Source: an uncultured Bacteroidales bacterium
GTDB lineage: Bacteria > Bacteroidota > Bacteroidia > Bacteroidales > FEN-979
Length of the DNA: 64,000 nucleotides
Assembly: GCA_903837605.1 (NCBI GenBank)
Contig: CAILVF010000031.1
Span: 1-64,000 of the forward strand
Reading direction: 5' to 3'
The translations under genes and the position numbers were made by a program. Below the pieces are notes generated by a model. The model did no database searches. It had not been told where the DNA came from and worked only from the letters and a program-made list of their open reading frames with translations. Shown here one piece after another: positions 16,274 to 25,509 of the stretch. Numbering within the stretch: position 1 is the stretch's first letter; each line of letters starts with the position of its first letter.

Positions 16274-17904
16274 TATTTGTAAAGAAAACGTTTAATGCTC
16301 CGTTTGGGTGTTTTTTCGAATTCTGCAGGGTGGATCTCGAATCCCGAGACCATCATGTATTTGGGCACACGATGGTTGAGATCGTGAATATAGCCTTTGA
16401 AGACCTTGTCAAGTTCTTCCCTTGTATGACCTGCTTTTTCAACGGCATCATAGTCGGGATAGATAAGGGCAACGAGCTGCTCGTCACGTTCGAGCACCAG
16501 GGATTCCATGACCATGAAACGGTTGTTCAGGTGGGATTCAATCTCTTCGGGATAAATGTTTTTCCCTGAAGGGCCCAGTATCATGCTCTTGCTACGCCCT
16601 TTGATGTATATATTCCCTTGTTTGTCGGTCACGCCCAGGTCGCCGGTATGAAGCCATCCGCCTTCATCGATAACCTGTTTCGTGGCTTCTTCATTTTTAT
16701 AGTACCCCAGCATCACATGCGAACCTTTGACCAGGATCTCCCCGGTAGTGCGGTGAGGGTCGTGGGAATCGATTTTCAGCTCCAGTTCGTCAACCACCCT
16801 GCCGGAAGCGCCCAGCTGGGTTGTTTTCCAGGATGCATAGGAGATCAGCGGCCCGCATTCAGTCATGCCGTAACCTACAGTGAACGGGAATTTTATTTTC
16901 CTGAAAAAGCTTTCGGCTTCGATGTTGAAAGCAGCTCCCCCGATAACGAGTTCTTTGAAATTCCCGCCGAAAACATCGTATAGCTTCTTTCTTATTTTAT
17001 TGTGCAACAGTATGTTAAGGCCAGGTATGCCAAGCAGGATCCTGATCGCCTGCTTCCGGAACAACGGCAGGATCTGGGTCTTGTAGATCTTCTCGATGAC
17101 AAGGGGAACGCTCAGGATGAGGGCCGGCCTGATTTCCTGGAAGGCCTGCATGATAATGCTGGGCGAAGGGGTCTTGGTAAGGAATGTAATATCGCATCCG
17201 ATGGTGAACGGGAACAGGAATTCAAAGGCGCAACCATAGGTATGGGCCAGGGGCAGGAATGAAAGGATCCTGTCCTTGGGATTGAGAGGCATATTCCTCT
17301 GCGCATAAAGGATGTTCCCATAAAGGCTCTTATGCTGCAGGACCACCCCTTTGGAAAAACCTGTAGTCCCGGAAGTATAGCTGATCACGGCAATATCGTC
17401 CTGTGAGAATTCTTCAAACCTGATCATCTCAGGGGTGAATTCCGGAATTCCAGGTCCGTTATCTGAAACAGGGTTTTCAGACTTCTTCTCAAACAGCAAT
17501 TCATTCGTCTGAATCCTGTATACCGACCTGATCAGCGGCATCTCCTTTACGTTCAGATCTTTAAAAATGAATTCCTCCACGAACATCATGCAGGCATCTG
17601 AATGAGTGGTAATATAATGGACATCAGCAGGTTTGAAATCGGGAAGCAGGGGTACGGTTACAGCTCCGAAAGTGACTGTTGCGATGTAAATAATTCCCCA
17701 GTTGGCCGAGTTTTTGCCAAGCAGGACGATCTTATCCCCCTTTTTAATTCCGTTTTTCCTGAATATATCGTGAATGGCCAGTATTCGTGAGCCTACTTCC
17801 TTATAGGTGTAAACTGATCCGCCGTAATCGGATAATGCCCTGTTATCCCAGTTTTTGCGGATGCTGGCTTCAAAAAGGGCTGTCAGGTTCTTCGGGACAG
17901 GCAT
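16273..17904 (-). CDS. AMP-dependent synthetase, long-chain acyl-CoA ligase type
   Basis: 543 aa. The adenylate-forming core has the P-loop-like motif ISYTSGTTGFSKGV (about 175-188), VGYGMTECGP (about 328), the Asp-bearing hinge GWLHTGDLG (about 405) and KGRSKSMILGPSGKNIYPEEIE (as KGRSKSMIL then GKNIYPEEIE). The C-terminal TPKRSIKRFLYK contains the late catalytic Lys. It activates a carboxylic acid, probably a fatty acid, to acyl-AMP and acyl-CoA. Substrate length cannot be read from sequence. The first gene of a likely two-gene unit with the 5'-nucleotidase (stop/start overlap TAATG); no functional link between them is evident. Confidence 0.9.
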   Translation of the reverse strand: MPVPKNLTALFEASIRKNWDNRALSDYGGSVYTYKEVGSRILAIHDIFRKNGIKKGDKIVLLGKNSANWGIIYIATVTFGAVTVPLLPDFKPADVHYITTHSDACMMFVEEFIFKDLNVKEMPLIRSVYRIQTNELLFEKKSENPVSDNGPGIPEFTPEMIRFEEFSQDDIAVISYTSGTTGFSKGVVLQHKSLYGNILYAQRNMPLNPKDRILSFLPLAHTYGCAFEFLFPFTIGCDITFLTKTPSPSIIMQAFQEIRPALILSVPLVIEKIYKTQILPLFRKQAIRILLGIPGLNILLHNKIRKKLYDVFGGNFKELVIGGAAFNIEAESFFRKIKFPFTVGYGMTECGPLISYASWKTTQLGASGRVVDELELKIDSHDPHRTTGEILVKGSHVMLGYYKNEEATKQVIDEGGWLHTGDLGVTDKQGNIYIKGRSKSMILGPSGKNIYPEEIESHLNNRFMVMESLVLERDEQLVALIYPDYDAVEKAGHTREELDKVFKGYIHDLNHRVPKYMMVSGFEIHPAEFEKTPKRSIKRFLYK

Positions 17905-17943
17905 ATTTTTGAATAAAGCACGAAGTTCATAAAAAATATTTAC

Positions 17944-18993
17944 TTACGACAGTATTGTTTGGTATAATTCAAGAAATTTCATGATACAGTTTTCCCAGTT
18001 ATACCTTGAAGCGTAGTCACGTATCTCATCGGAGCATGCCCCGGGTTCTTTTTCCCTCAGCTCAAGTCCGTTACGCAGAACGGCAGCCATCTCCCTTGCA
18101 TCGAAGTTATCCCAGTAAAAAGCCAGCACCCCTCCGGTTTCGGGCAGGCAGGCCATCCTGCTGAGAAAGACCTGTTTCCCTGCCAGCATGGCTTCGATCA
18201 CCGGGAGGCCGAAGCCTTCGGCAAGCGATGGGAAGAGAAAAGCCCTGCAGTGTTTGTACAGCCAGTATTTTTCATCCTCGTCGAGGACTCCAGGAAGGAT
18301 GATATTCTCCGAAACAGCCGAATCCCTTATCATCTCACGTATTTTATCCCCATAGGAAGTCTGGTTGTTACCCCCAAGGACCAGGAGATGATCGGGAAAA
18401 TTTTCCATAAGCGGGATCAGGGTATGCAGGTTCTTTTTTTCTTTAAAGACCGAGAGGGAAAAGAAAAACGGCTTATCAGAGAGCCAGCCGGGCATTTCAG
18501 CATTGGGCCTGGTTGCCAGCCTTACCCCGTCGTGGATAGTCAGCAGTTTTTTGTTTCCGGTATCAATATGTTCTTTCAGCACCTGGCATGTATAATCGGA
18601 GATCACTGTGACAGCCGTGGCCCTGTTTACATTTTTCTGAAGCTTCCTGAGGTATCCGGCTGCTTTAGCCGGGGTTTTTTCGGTGAGGAAGTTCAGGTCG
18701 TGAACGGTAAGTATGAATTTTGACTGCGGATGAGGGAGGTGGGATGGAAACTGGTGGAGGCTGTGCCAGATATCGGCTTTCGGACTAAGGCCGGGCAATA
18801 TACGTTGCAGGAAATTTGTTCGCACCCATTCCGCTTCTGGATTTCTCGGGAAGGTAAACCCCTGAGGGATAAGAAATACAGGTTCTATACTATAGGGACA
18901 ATACTTCATCAGCTCATCGGCAAAGTTCAGAGAGTACTGCCCAAGGCCGGAGTAGAGGTCTTTGGTCTTGTAGAGGTCAACAAGTAGTTTCAT
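17944..18993 (-). CDS. Glycosyltransferase, GT4-type
   Basis: 349 aa from ATG 18993 (MKLLVDLYKTKDLYSGLGQY). An apparent 24-residue upstream extension would be translated from the 7-base repeat array and is rejected. GT-B fold features: N-terminal VLLVDLYKT/SGLGQYSLNF acceptor side, VTVISDYTCQVL linker, FFFSLSVFKEKKNLHTLI, and C-terminal FLFPSLAEGFGLPVIEAMLAG with the Glu-x7-Glu motif (EGFGLPVIE). It transfers a sugar from a nucleotide donor to a glycan or lipid acceptor. It is divergent from mntH across a 131-base gap holding the repeat array. No glycan locus is adjacent. Confidence 0.9.
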   Translation of the reverse strand: MKLLVDLYKTKDLYSGLGQYSLNFADELMKYCPYSIEPVFLIPQGFTFPRNPEAEWVRTNFLQRILPGLSPKADIWHSLHQFPSHLPHPQSKFILTVHDLNFLTEKTPAKAAGYLRKLQKNVNRATAVTVISDYTCQVLKEHIDTGNKKLLTIHDGVRLATRPNAEMPGWLSDKPFFFSLSVFKEKKNLHTLIPLMENFPDHLLVLGGNNQTSYGDKIREMIRDSAVSENIILPGVLDEDEKYWLYKHCRAFLFPSLAEGFGLPVIEAMLAGKQVFLSRMACLPETGGVLAFYWDNFDAREMAAVLRNGLELREKEPGACSDEIRDYASRYNWENCIMKFLELYQTILS

Positions 18994-18997
18994 TGCG

Positions 18998-19042
18998 ATA
19001 AAGGATGCAGGATGCAGGATGCGGGATGCAGGATTTTCATTA
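18998..19042. repeat. 7-base array between divergent starts
   Basis: Units GATAAAG, GATGCAG, GATGCAG, GATGCGG, GATGCAG, GATTTTC, ATTATTC. It lies five bases upstream of the glycosyltransferase ATG and about 80 bases upstream of the mntH start. It is one of only two arrays in the window found at 5' rather than 3' gene ends. Confidence 0.85.
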
Positions 19043-19124
19043 TTCTGAATCCGGCATCGGCGCAAAGCCCCCTGTCTTGCATCATGTGTTGCAAATTACA
19101 AATTTACTATCTTGCCGGGTAATT

Positions 19125-20387
19125 ATGTTGAATAAATTTCTCAACGATCTCAGGAAGCGCGACCATAAACCGGCATACGGGGGGCTCGACATTCTGCGTT
19201 ATATCGGTCCGGGCCTGCTGGTAACCGTAGGGTTCATCGACCCCGGGAACTGGGCGTCGAATATTGCAGCGGGATCCGGGTATGGCTATACCCTGCTCTG
19301 GATGGTGACCCTCTCAACCCTGATGCTCATCATCCTGCAGCATAATGTAGCCCACCTGGGGATTGCAACCGGGCTATGCCTTTCGGAAGCGGCTACCATG
19401 CATATGAAGCCGTGGTTGTCGAAATCGGTTCTCTGGACAGCAATGGGAGCTTCGGTTTCGACCAGCCTGGCTGAGATCCTTGGAGCGGCCATTGCTCTTA
19501 ACATGCTGTTCAAAGTCCCTATCCCGGCCGGCGCCATACTCACCCTCGCTTTTGTGATGGTCATGCTGTTGACGAATTCTTACCGTAAAATAGAGAAGTT
19601 TATCATCGCCTTTGTTTCCATCATCGGTCTTTCGTTCCTGTATGAACTTACTTTGGTGAAGGTCGACTGGGCGGGGGCGGGGATAGGCTGGGTGAATCCT
19701 ACTATCCCGCAAGGGTCCATGATCATTGTTATGAGCGTTCTTGGCGCCGTAGTGATGCCCCACAACCTGTTTTTACATTCAGAAATAATTCAAAGCCGGC
19801 AGTGGAATCTCGAAAACGAGAATGTCATCCGCAGGCAGCTGAAATTTGAATTCTTCGACACTCTTTTATCCATGATCATAGGCTGGGCAATCAACAGCGC
19901 TATCATCATACTCGCAGCCGCAACATTTTTTGTGCATAAAACCCCTGTGGGCGAGTTGCAGCAGGCGGTAGGCATACTCAGCCCCCTGCTTGGCCAACAT
20001 GCCGGGATCGTGTTTGCCGTGGCTTTGTTGTTTTCAGGACTGGCATCAACCATCACTTCAGGCATGGCTGGAGGGTCGATCCTTGCAGGCATCTGGGGTG
20101 AACCCTATGACATCAAAGACAGCCACTCAAAGCTGGGTGTGATGATCTCCCTGGTGATCGCGGTGCTCATCATCTTTGTCATCAGCAATCCTTACCAGGG
20201 ACTGATCATTTCACAGATGATACTGAGCATACAGTTGCCGTTTACCATTTTCACCCAGATCCGTCTGACCTCATCGGCCCGTGTTATGGGCAGGCATGTA
20301 AACAAGAAAAGGACAACAGTTCTGCTGGTACTCATAGGCGCTATTGTGACTTTCCTGAATATTCGCCTTCTCATCAGTTTCTTGTAA
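19125..20387 (+). CDS. mntH: NRAMP-family divalent metal (Mn2+/Fe2+) transporter
   Basis: 420 aa from ATG 19125 (MLNKFLNDLRKRDHK). A longer frame opens in the upstream repeat array but its residues are repeat-derived. Eleven or so membrane helices. The helix-1 metal motif is FIDPGNWAS (DPGN) and the helix-6 motif is VVMPHNLFLHSEIIQSR (MPHN), both intact. It imports Mn2+ or Fe2+ by proton symport. No MntR or Fur site is recognised upstream. The gene for a PHP-domain protein follows after nine bases. The symbol is by family; some members transport other divalent ions. Confidence 0.92.
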   Translation: MLNKFLNDLRKRDHKPAYGGLDILRYIGPGLLVTVGFIDPGNWASNIAAGSGYGYTLLWMVTLSTLMLIILQHNVAHLGIATGLCLSEAATMHMKPWLSKSVLWTAMGASVSTSLAEILGAAIALNMLFKVPIPAGAILTLAFVMVMLLTNSYRKIEKFIIAFVSIIGLSFLYELTLVKVDWAGAGIGWVNPTIPQGSMIIVMSVLGAVVMPHNLFLHSEIIQSRQWNLENENVIRRQLKFEFFDTLLSMIIGWAINSAIIILAAATFFVHKTPVGELQQAVGILSPLLGQHAGIVFAVALLFSGLASTITSGMAGGSILAGIWGEPYDIKDSHSKLGVMISLVIAVLIIFVISNPYQGLIISQMILSIQLPFTIFTQIRLTSSARVMGRHVNKKRTTVLLVLIGAIVTFLNIRLLISFL

Positions 20388-20392
20388 CTTTG
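20385..20392 (+). promoter_or_regulatory. TAnnTTTG element overlapping the mntH stop
   Basis: TAACTTTG matches TAnnTTTG exactly and begins with the mntH stop codon (20385-20387). It ends only four bases before the ATG at 20397, so transcription from it would give an almost leaderless mRNA. It may be a chance match. Confidence 0.35.
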
Positions 20393-20396
20393 CCGC

Positions 20397-21641
20397 ATGA
20401 AGAAGATCGCAGGAAGGGTGTTCCGCTGGCTGGGGTATTTGGTGTTGCTGTTTATTGTCGTTGAACTGATTTTGAGCTTCTGGGCGCCGGTATACGATTT
20501 TCCCGAGCCTGTGCCTTTTTCGGGCGATAAATTCTTCAATCCTTATGAAAGCCTCGACAGCAGCGGATGGAGAAAAACCAATTTCCACTTTCACGTCCGC
20601 GAATGGTGGGGGCTTACTGCCGGCCGTAACAACACCCCACAGGAGTTATACAGGGTTTATAAGCAGCTGCATTACGATGCCCCTCAGATATCGAATTACC
20701 AGAGCATTTCAACTGAGTTCAAGGACTCGGCATTTTATATTCCCGTTTATGAACACGGGTTTGGCATCCGGAAGAAACATCATATGCTGATCGGGGCCAG
20801 GGAGGTCCTGTGGTTTGATTATTCCCTCGTTCAGAGCCTGAGCCAGAAGCAGCAGATACTTAACCTCCTCCGGCCGCAGAGCGAGATAGTGGCTATCGCC
20901 CATCCCGACTGGGAAGGGGGGTTCTCACTCAGGGATATGAAGTATCTCTCGAATTACGATATGCTTGAAGTCCTTGACAACAACTGGAGGTCGATTCCCC
21001 AGTGGGATGCCGCACTTTCTTCGGGCCATGCGGCCTGGATACTGGCCGATGACGACGCCCATAATATTGAAGACCCTTACCAGATCCAGCGTTGCGCAAC
21101 CTATATACATTCACCAATGCTGAGGGGCGATTCTTTAGTCAGGTCATTGAAAGCCGGCAGGGCTTACGGGGTGGAAATATACATGGGAAACCGCTGGACT
21201 TATGACCGCAAGGCATACTGGGCAGGGAAGATCCCTAAGCTTAGATCGGTAAGTATGCACGGCGATACGCTTAAAGTTTCGGTCAGCGGGGAAGTGTTCA
21301 AGATCATGTTCATAGGCCAGGACGGCAGGATAAGAAAATCTGTTTACGGGGATTCATCCATGTGGTACAAGTTCAGCCCGGCCGACACTTACATCAGGAC
21401 AGAAATTACGTTCTTCGCCTACCATGCCCATCCTACAATTGGCCCCGGGGATATTTTTTACCTTAACCCTGTTTTCCGTTATAATGGGGAATTCCCCCTG
21501 AATGACCTGAAGGCAGAGATCAACTGGCCCAGGACCCTGATCTTTCGCTTTATGGCCTTTGGCTCGCTGATCGCAATTCTCTGGACCATCCGGCGTTTAA
21601 GAAAGAACAGGAAACAAAACAAAGATGCCGTCCAACCGTAA
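20397..21641 (+). CDS. Membrane-anchored PHP-domain metal-dependent hydrolase-like protein
   Basis: 414 aa. Membrane helices at about 8-28 and 385-405 flank a soluble domain. That domain has PHP-type metal motifs in order: NFHFHV (HxH, about 62), VYEHGFGI (Glu/His), IAIAHPDWEG (His, about 165) and ILADDDAHN (Asp-x-His, about 215). PHP enzymes are usually phosphoesterases; the substrate here is unknown. The gene starts nine bases after mntH and overlaps the next gene (GT39) by 17 bases, so translation of those two is coupled and they probably act together, perhaps on a cell-surface phospho-glycan or lipid. Confidence 0.8.
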   Translation: MKKIAGRVFRWLGYLVLLFIVVELILSFWAPVYDFPEPVPFSGDKFFNPYESLDSSGWRKTNFHFHVREWWGLTAGRNNTPQELYRVYKQLHYDAPQISNYQSISTEFKDSAFYIPVYEHGFGIRKKHHMLIGAREVLWFDYSLVQSLSQKQQILNLLRPQSEIVAIAHPDWEGGFSLRDMKYLSNYDMLEVLDNNWRSIPQWDAALSSGHAAWILADDDAHNIEDPYQIQRCATYIHSPMLRGDSLVRSLKAGRAYGVEIYMGNRWTYDRKAYWAGKIPKLRSVSMHGDTLKVSVSGEVFKIMFIGQDGRIRKSVYGDSSMWYKFSPADTYIRTEITFFAYHAHPTIGPGDIFYLNPVFRYNGEFPLNDLKAEINWPRTLIFRFMAFGSLIAILWTIRRLRKNRKQNKDAVQP

Positions 21642-23421
21642 AATATACTGGGCATTAGGGATACTGCTGGTTTTATCGGCAGTGGTAAGGGCATTGATTG
21701 CCGGCTCCATCGAACTTGGCAATGACGAGGTCTATTACTGGACTTACGCCAAATTTCCCGACATGAGCCATTTCGACCATCCGCCCATGGTCGGATTGGT
21801 GATACAGTTGTTCACGCTTAACCTGAGGTTCGACAGTGAACTTTTTCTCAGGCTGGGATCGGTGATCCTGGGAACGGCTTCAACCTGGATGATCTTCCTG
21901 ATCGGGAAGAAGATCAAAAATGCGGCAGCAGGGCTGTATGCAGCCCTCCTTTTCACGGCTTCTTTTTACGGGTTCATCCTCGTAGGCACTTTTATCCTCC
22001 CCGACACCCCCCAGGTATTTTTCTGGCTGGTAAGCATGTACCTCCTCATATGCTCCCTTCCCGATGAGTCACTCTCAAACCAGAGCAGGGCATATCTGTT
22101 TTTTTCAGGCTTAAGCATAGGACTGGCATTGCTTTCAAAATACCATTCGGTGTTTTTAATCTTCGGGGCCGGGATGTTTATTCTTTTTCACAACAGGAAA
22201 TGGCTGCTTGCAAAGGAAACCTGGATTGCTTTGCTGATGGCTGTAATGCTGTTCATGCCTGTAATTTTCTGGAATTACAATAACAATTATATCAGTTTCA
22301 CATTCCATGAAAGCCGGGTAGGGATGACTGATTCGGGAATCCAACCCCAGTATTTCCTCACCGAGATTGCCGGACAGGTTTTTTACAATAACCCGGTAAA
22401 TATCATCCTGATAATCCTGGCCTTCATTGCCCTGTTAAGGGGGAAAGAGATCCTTGAAAAGCCATACCGGCGACTTATTCTGTGGATGAGCCTTCCTTTA
22501 TGGATTGTTTTCGTTTCTTTTTCACTTTTCAGGTCAACTCTCCCGCATTGGACAGGACCGGCATATATAGGATTCATCCTTATAGCCGCCTCCTGGCTTG
22601 CCACGCCTTCAACTAAAGAAAAAAGGCTGAGGCTCATACCCTGGCCTGCAGCTGTCGCCCTTGTTTTTATCCTGGCCGTTATTTCACTTGCCGTAACCCA
22701 GATACGGTATGGATGGGTTCCTTTAAAAAAATGGAAAGTCGAGGATGTTTCAGCCGATCTCTGCGGCATGCAGCAGCTTGGTGAAAAATTCGCCCCCATG
22801 GCAAACTGGGAGGAGGACCATTTCCTGATCGACAAAGGTTCCCCTATCTTCACATTCCGCTGGTTCCCTGCAGCCAATTTCGACTATTATGTTGCACGCC
22901 CTTCCGGACGAAAAGTATATGCATTGGGAAGCCTGGAGCGCATCCACAAGTACCAGTGGATAAACCGCATCAGGGGAGGCATGAAGAAAGATGCCGATGC
23001 CTGGTACATTGCTTTAAGCGATGATTATGAAGACCCTGTTGCACTTTACGGGAAATTATTCGAACTGGTGCTTCCTTCGGATACCATCCAAATCACCAGG
23101 GGCCGTGACACCATCCGCAAAGCTTACATCTACAAACTCATAAACCTGAAAGAGGATCTTAGTTTCATACCCCATGACAGTATAAAACCCCCCGCTAAGA
23201 TCGACACCCTTGCATATTTTATCGTTCAGATCAGGAACAATCCCGACTGGATGGACATCTTGCAGAAAAGGGCCAGGGACAAGGGTATTCCCCTGACCGA
23301 GATGGTCAAGCAGGAAGCGAAAAAAATGATGGCCGATCACAAGGATATGATGGACCTGAATTCAAATAAAAAAAATGACTCGGTGAAGCAGATCCGCATA
23401 CTTAAGGATGACGGGAGATAA
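21625..23421 (+). CDS. Glycosyltransferase family 39 / ArnT-like membrane protein
   Basis: 598 aa. N-terminal half with about 10-11 membrane helices. The first periplasmic loop has the GT39 acidic motif GNDEVYYWTYAKFPDMS (Asp-Glu at about 33-34) followed by HFDHPPMVG. A soluble region of about 220 residues follows from about 375. GT39-type enzymes transfer a sugar from a polyprenyl-phosphate donor to a protein or lipid on the outer side of the inner membrane. Donor and acceptor are unknown. The 17-base overlap with the PHP gene upstream suggests a shared pathway. Length is typical of ArnT-like proteins. Confidence 0.88.
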   Translation: MPSNRKIYWALGILLVLSAVVRALIAGSIELGNDEVYYWTYAKFPDMSHFDHPPMVGLVIQLFTLNLRFDSELFLRLGSVILGTASTWMIFLIGKKIKNAAAGLYAALLFTASFYGFILVGTFILPDTPQVFFWLVSMYLLICSLPDESLSNQSRAYLFFSGLSIGLALLSKYHSVFLIFGAGMFILFHNRKWLLAKETWIALLMAVMLFMPVIFWNYNNNYISFTFHESRVGMTDSGIQPQYFLTEIAGQVFYNNPVNIILIILAFIALLRGKEILEKPYRRLILWMSLPLWIVFVSFSLFRSTLPHWTGPAYIGFILIAASWLATPSTKEKRLRLIPWPAAVALVFILAVISLAVTQIRYGWVPLKKWKVEDVSADLCGMQQLGEKFAPMANWEEDHFLIDKGSPIFTFRWFPAANFDYYVARPSGRKVYALGSLERIHKYQWINRIRGGMKKDADAWYIALSDDYEDPVALYGKLFELVLPSDTIQITRGRDTIRKAYIYKLINLKEDLSFIPHDSIKPPAKIDTLAYFIVQIRNNPDWMDILQKRARDKGIPLTEMVKQEAKKMMADHKDMMDLNSNKKNDSVKQIRILKDDGR

Positions 23422-23475
23422 GAAACATCATACTTTGTGATGCCACCCCTTGAATGATTTTTGACGGGTACCGAC

Positions 23476-24870
23476 TTATTTCGGTCCTGTCATTTTTCTC
23501 GGATCAACGATTTTTGTGAAATCCTCGTCACTTAGAAGGCCCAGTTCCAGGGTAGCTTCCCTCAGTGTTTTGTTTTCCTTATGTGCTTTCTTTGCGATTT
23601 TGGCCGAATTGTCATAACCGATATGGGGGTTAAGGGCCGTTACGAGCATCAGTGAATTCTCGAGGTTCCTGTTAATAGCAGCCAGGTTTGGCTGGATGCC
23701 CACAGCGCAGTTGTCGTTGAATGAAACGCAGGCATCGCCAATCAGGCGGGCACTCATCAGGAGGTTGGAAATGATGAGAGGTTTGAATACGTTCAGCTGG
23801 AAATGCCCGCTGATGCCTCCGATGTTGACTGCCACATCATTACCAAGCACCTGGGCGCATACCATGGTCATGGCTTCGGGCTGGGTGGGATTTACCTTCC
23901 CCGGCATGATGCTTGATCCGGGTTCATTTTCGGGAAGCATAAGTTCGCAGATTCCGCAGCGCGGTCCCGAAGCAGAAAGGCGGATGTTGCTGGCAATATG
24001 CATCAGGCTAACAGCAAGTGTTTTAAGGGCGCCTGAGGTTTCAACACAGGCATCGTGAGCCGAAAGCGATTCGAACTTATTCGGAGCGGTGACAAATGGC
24101 AGGCCGGTGATTTCGGCGATTTTTTTTGCAACAAGCACATCGTAACCCTTCGGGGCGTTGAGGCCCGTGCCAACGGCAGTCCCTCCAAGCGCAAGTTCCG
24201 AAAGATGGGATAGGGTATTTTTAAGCGCTGCAATCCCGTGGTCGAGCTGCGACACATATCCCGAGAACTCCTGCCCCAGGGTAAGGGGAGTGGCATCCAT
24301 GAGGTGGGTTCGCCCGGTTTTGACAATATCGCTGAATTCCACCGACTTGCCGGCCAGTGTATTCCTGAGGAGTTCCACCCCGGGAATGGTTGTTTTTACT
24401 ACCATTTCATAAGCCGCAATGCTCATGGCAGCTGGGAAAGTGTCGTTTGACGACTGGGACTTATTGACATCATCGTTAGGGTGGATGATGGTTTTTCCTT
24501 CACCCAGGGTCCCCCCGCTCAATACATGGGCCCTGTTGGCGACCACCTCGTTAACATTCATATTGGTTTGGGTGCCCGAACCGGTTTGCCAGATCACCAG
24601 CGGGAACTGGTCGTCGAGCCTGCCTTCAAGGATCTCGTCGCAAACAGCGACAATAAGTTTCATCTTGTCTTCCGGAAGGACTTTCAGATCGCAGTTGACC
24701 ATAGCCGCCGCTTTTTTAAGCACAGCCATGGCCCTGATCACTTCTTTGGGCATGGATGCGGGTTCGCCTATCTTAAAATTTGTAAGCGATCTCTGGGTCT
24801 GAGCACCCCAGTATTTGTCCATGGAAACCTCGATGGGGCCCATGGTGTCCTTTTCAATGCGTGTTTTCAT
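23476..24870 (-). CDS. fumC: Fumarate hydratase, class II
   Basis: 464 aa, the normal length. Signature [15 protein letters not shown] contains the catalytic Ser loop (about 316-330). Other superfamily motifs are [21 protein letters not shown] and [14 protein letters not shown]. It catalyses fumarate to malate in the TCA cycle, in the cytoplasm, as an iron-independent homotetramer. Its 5' end faces the repeat array upstream, which separates it by about 170 bases from the ArsC-like gene on the same strand. The TGSGTQTN sequence and intact lyase loop distinguish it from argininosuccinate lyase and aspartase, although close homologues exist. Confidence 0.95.
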   Translation of the reverse strand: MKTRIEKDTMGPIEVSMDKYWGAQTQRSLTNFKIGEPASMPKEVIRAMAVLKKAAAMVNCDLKVLPEDKMKLIVAVCDEILEGRLDDQFPLVIWQTGSGTQTNMNVNEVVANRAHVLSGGTLGEGKTIIHPNDDVNKSQSSNDTFPAAMSIAAYEMVVKTTIPGVELLRNTLAGKSVEFSDIVKTGRTHLMDATPLTLGQEFSGYVSQLDHGIAALKNTLSHLSELALGGTAVGTGLNAPKGYDVLVAKKIAEITGLPFVTAPNKFESLSAHDACVETSGALKTLAVSLMHIASNIRLSASGPRCGICELMLPENEPGSSIMPGKVNPTQPEAMTMVCAQVLGNDVAVNIGGISGHFQLNVFKPLIISNLLMSARLIGDACVSFNDNCAVGIQPNLAAINRNLENSLMLVTALNPHIGYDNSAKIAKKAHKENKTLREATLELGLLSDEDFTKIVDPRKMTGPK

Positions 24871-24916
24871 AATCCGGAGTTTATTTGTTTTGTTTTTGGT
24901 TTTGTTCGGAATGTTT

Positions 24917-25045
24917 GGATGACTGGATGGCTGGATAAGGCGCTTCGCGCCGATAGCTGGATGGCTGGATAAGGCGCTTCGCGCCGATAGCTGGATTTCC
25001 AGTTATCCAGTTATCCAGTTATCCAGTTATCCAGTTATCCAGCTA
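24917..25045 (-). repeat. 8-base array with two hairpin modules between arsC-like and fumC genes
   Basis: On the plus strand, TGGATGAC/TGGATGGC units give way to two copies of a module, GATAA-GGCGCTTCGCGCC-GATAGCTGG, with hairpins GGCGC-TTC-GCGCC at 24939-24951 and 24973-24985. Then the array inverts to TTATCCAG units (24995-25045). The inverted halves could form a long imperfect hairpin. On the minus strand the ArsC-like TAG (complement of 25043-25045) is inside the first unit, GGATAGCTGG. Confidence 0.9.
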
Positions 25046-25396
25046 TCCATCTTTTTTTATCACCTCCTCTATCCTCTCCACCGGGTCCCCCCAGACTGCC
25101 TTGTACTGAGCCTCAACGATCGGCCTTTTAAGCAGCCTTGGATTTTGTACAATTATTTTAATCCATTCATGATCGTTGAATTTCTTGCCTTTCAGTTTTT
25201 TCTTAAAATACTCTTCCTGCCTGCGGATGATCTCCTCGGGTTTGGAATTAAGTTTCATCAGCAGTTTTTCGAGATCCCCCTCCGAAATCGGTTCCTTCAT
25301 GTATTCCACTATCTCGAAATCAAGACCCTTGCCTCTCAGGTATTCCAGCCCGGCCCTTGACTTCTTGCACTGCGAATTGTGGTAGATTTTGATCAT
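25043..25396 (-). CDS. ArsC/Spx-family glutaredoxin-like protein
   Basis: 117 aa. MIKIYHNSQCKKSRAGLEYL contains the catalytic Cys followed by the KKSR stretch seen in ArsC (NPxCxxSR). The region QNPRLLKRPIVEAQYKAVWG contains the Arg that stabilises arsenate in ArsC proteins (LLKRPIV). It is thus a one-Cys arsenate-reductase-like protein; YffB-type paralogues of unknown role look similar, so arsenate reduction is not proven. No ars operon is adjacent. The stop codon is supplied by the first unit of the downstream 8-base array (GAT GGA TAG CTGG). Confidence 0.85.
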   Translation of the reverse strand: MIKIYHNSQCKKSRAGLEYLRGKGLDFEIVEYMKEPISEGDLEKLLMKLNSKPEEIIRRQEEYFKKKLKGKKFNDHEWIKIIVQNPRLLKRPIVEAQYKAVWGDPVERIEEVIKKDG

Positions 25397-25436
25397 GTTT
25401 GTTTCTTTGGTTGGAGGTTTGCATTAATATGTATGA

Positions 25437-25509
25437 TCAGATAACTGGATAGGGCGCTTCGCGCCGATATCTGGATATCCAGTCATCCAGCAATCCAGTT
25501 CTCCAGCTA
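25437..25509 (-). repeat. 8-base array with one hairpin module between prfB and arsC-like genes
   Basis: It contains GATAACTGGATA, the hairpin GGCGC-TTC-GCGCC at 25453-25465 in the same module context as the neighbouring array, the palindrome CTGGATATCCAG (25471-25482), and TCATCCAG/CAATCCAG units. On the minus strand it follows directly from the prfB stop, whose TAG (complement of 25507-25509) begins the unit TAGCTGGAG. Confidence 0.88.

Noticed and set aside
18994..19124. N-terminal extensions of the glycosyltransferase and mntH into the spacer
   Set aside because: The extra residues are translated from the 7-base array and do not match family N-termini.
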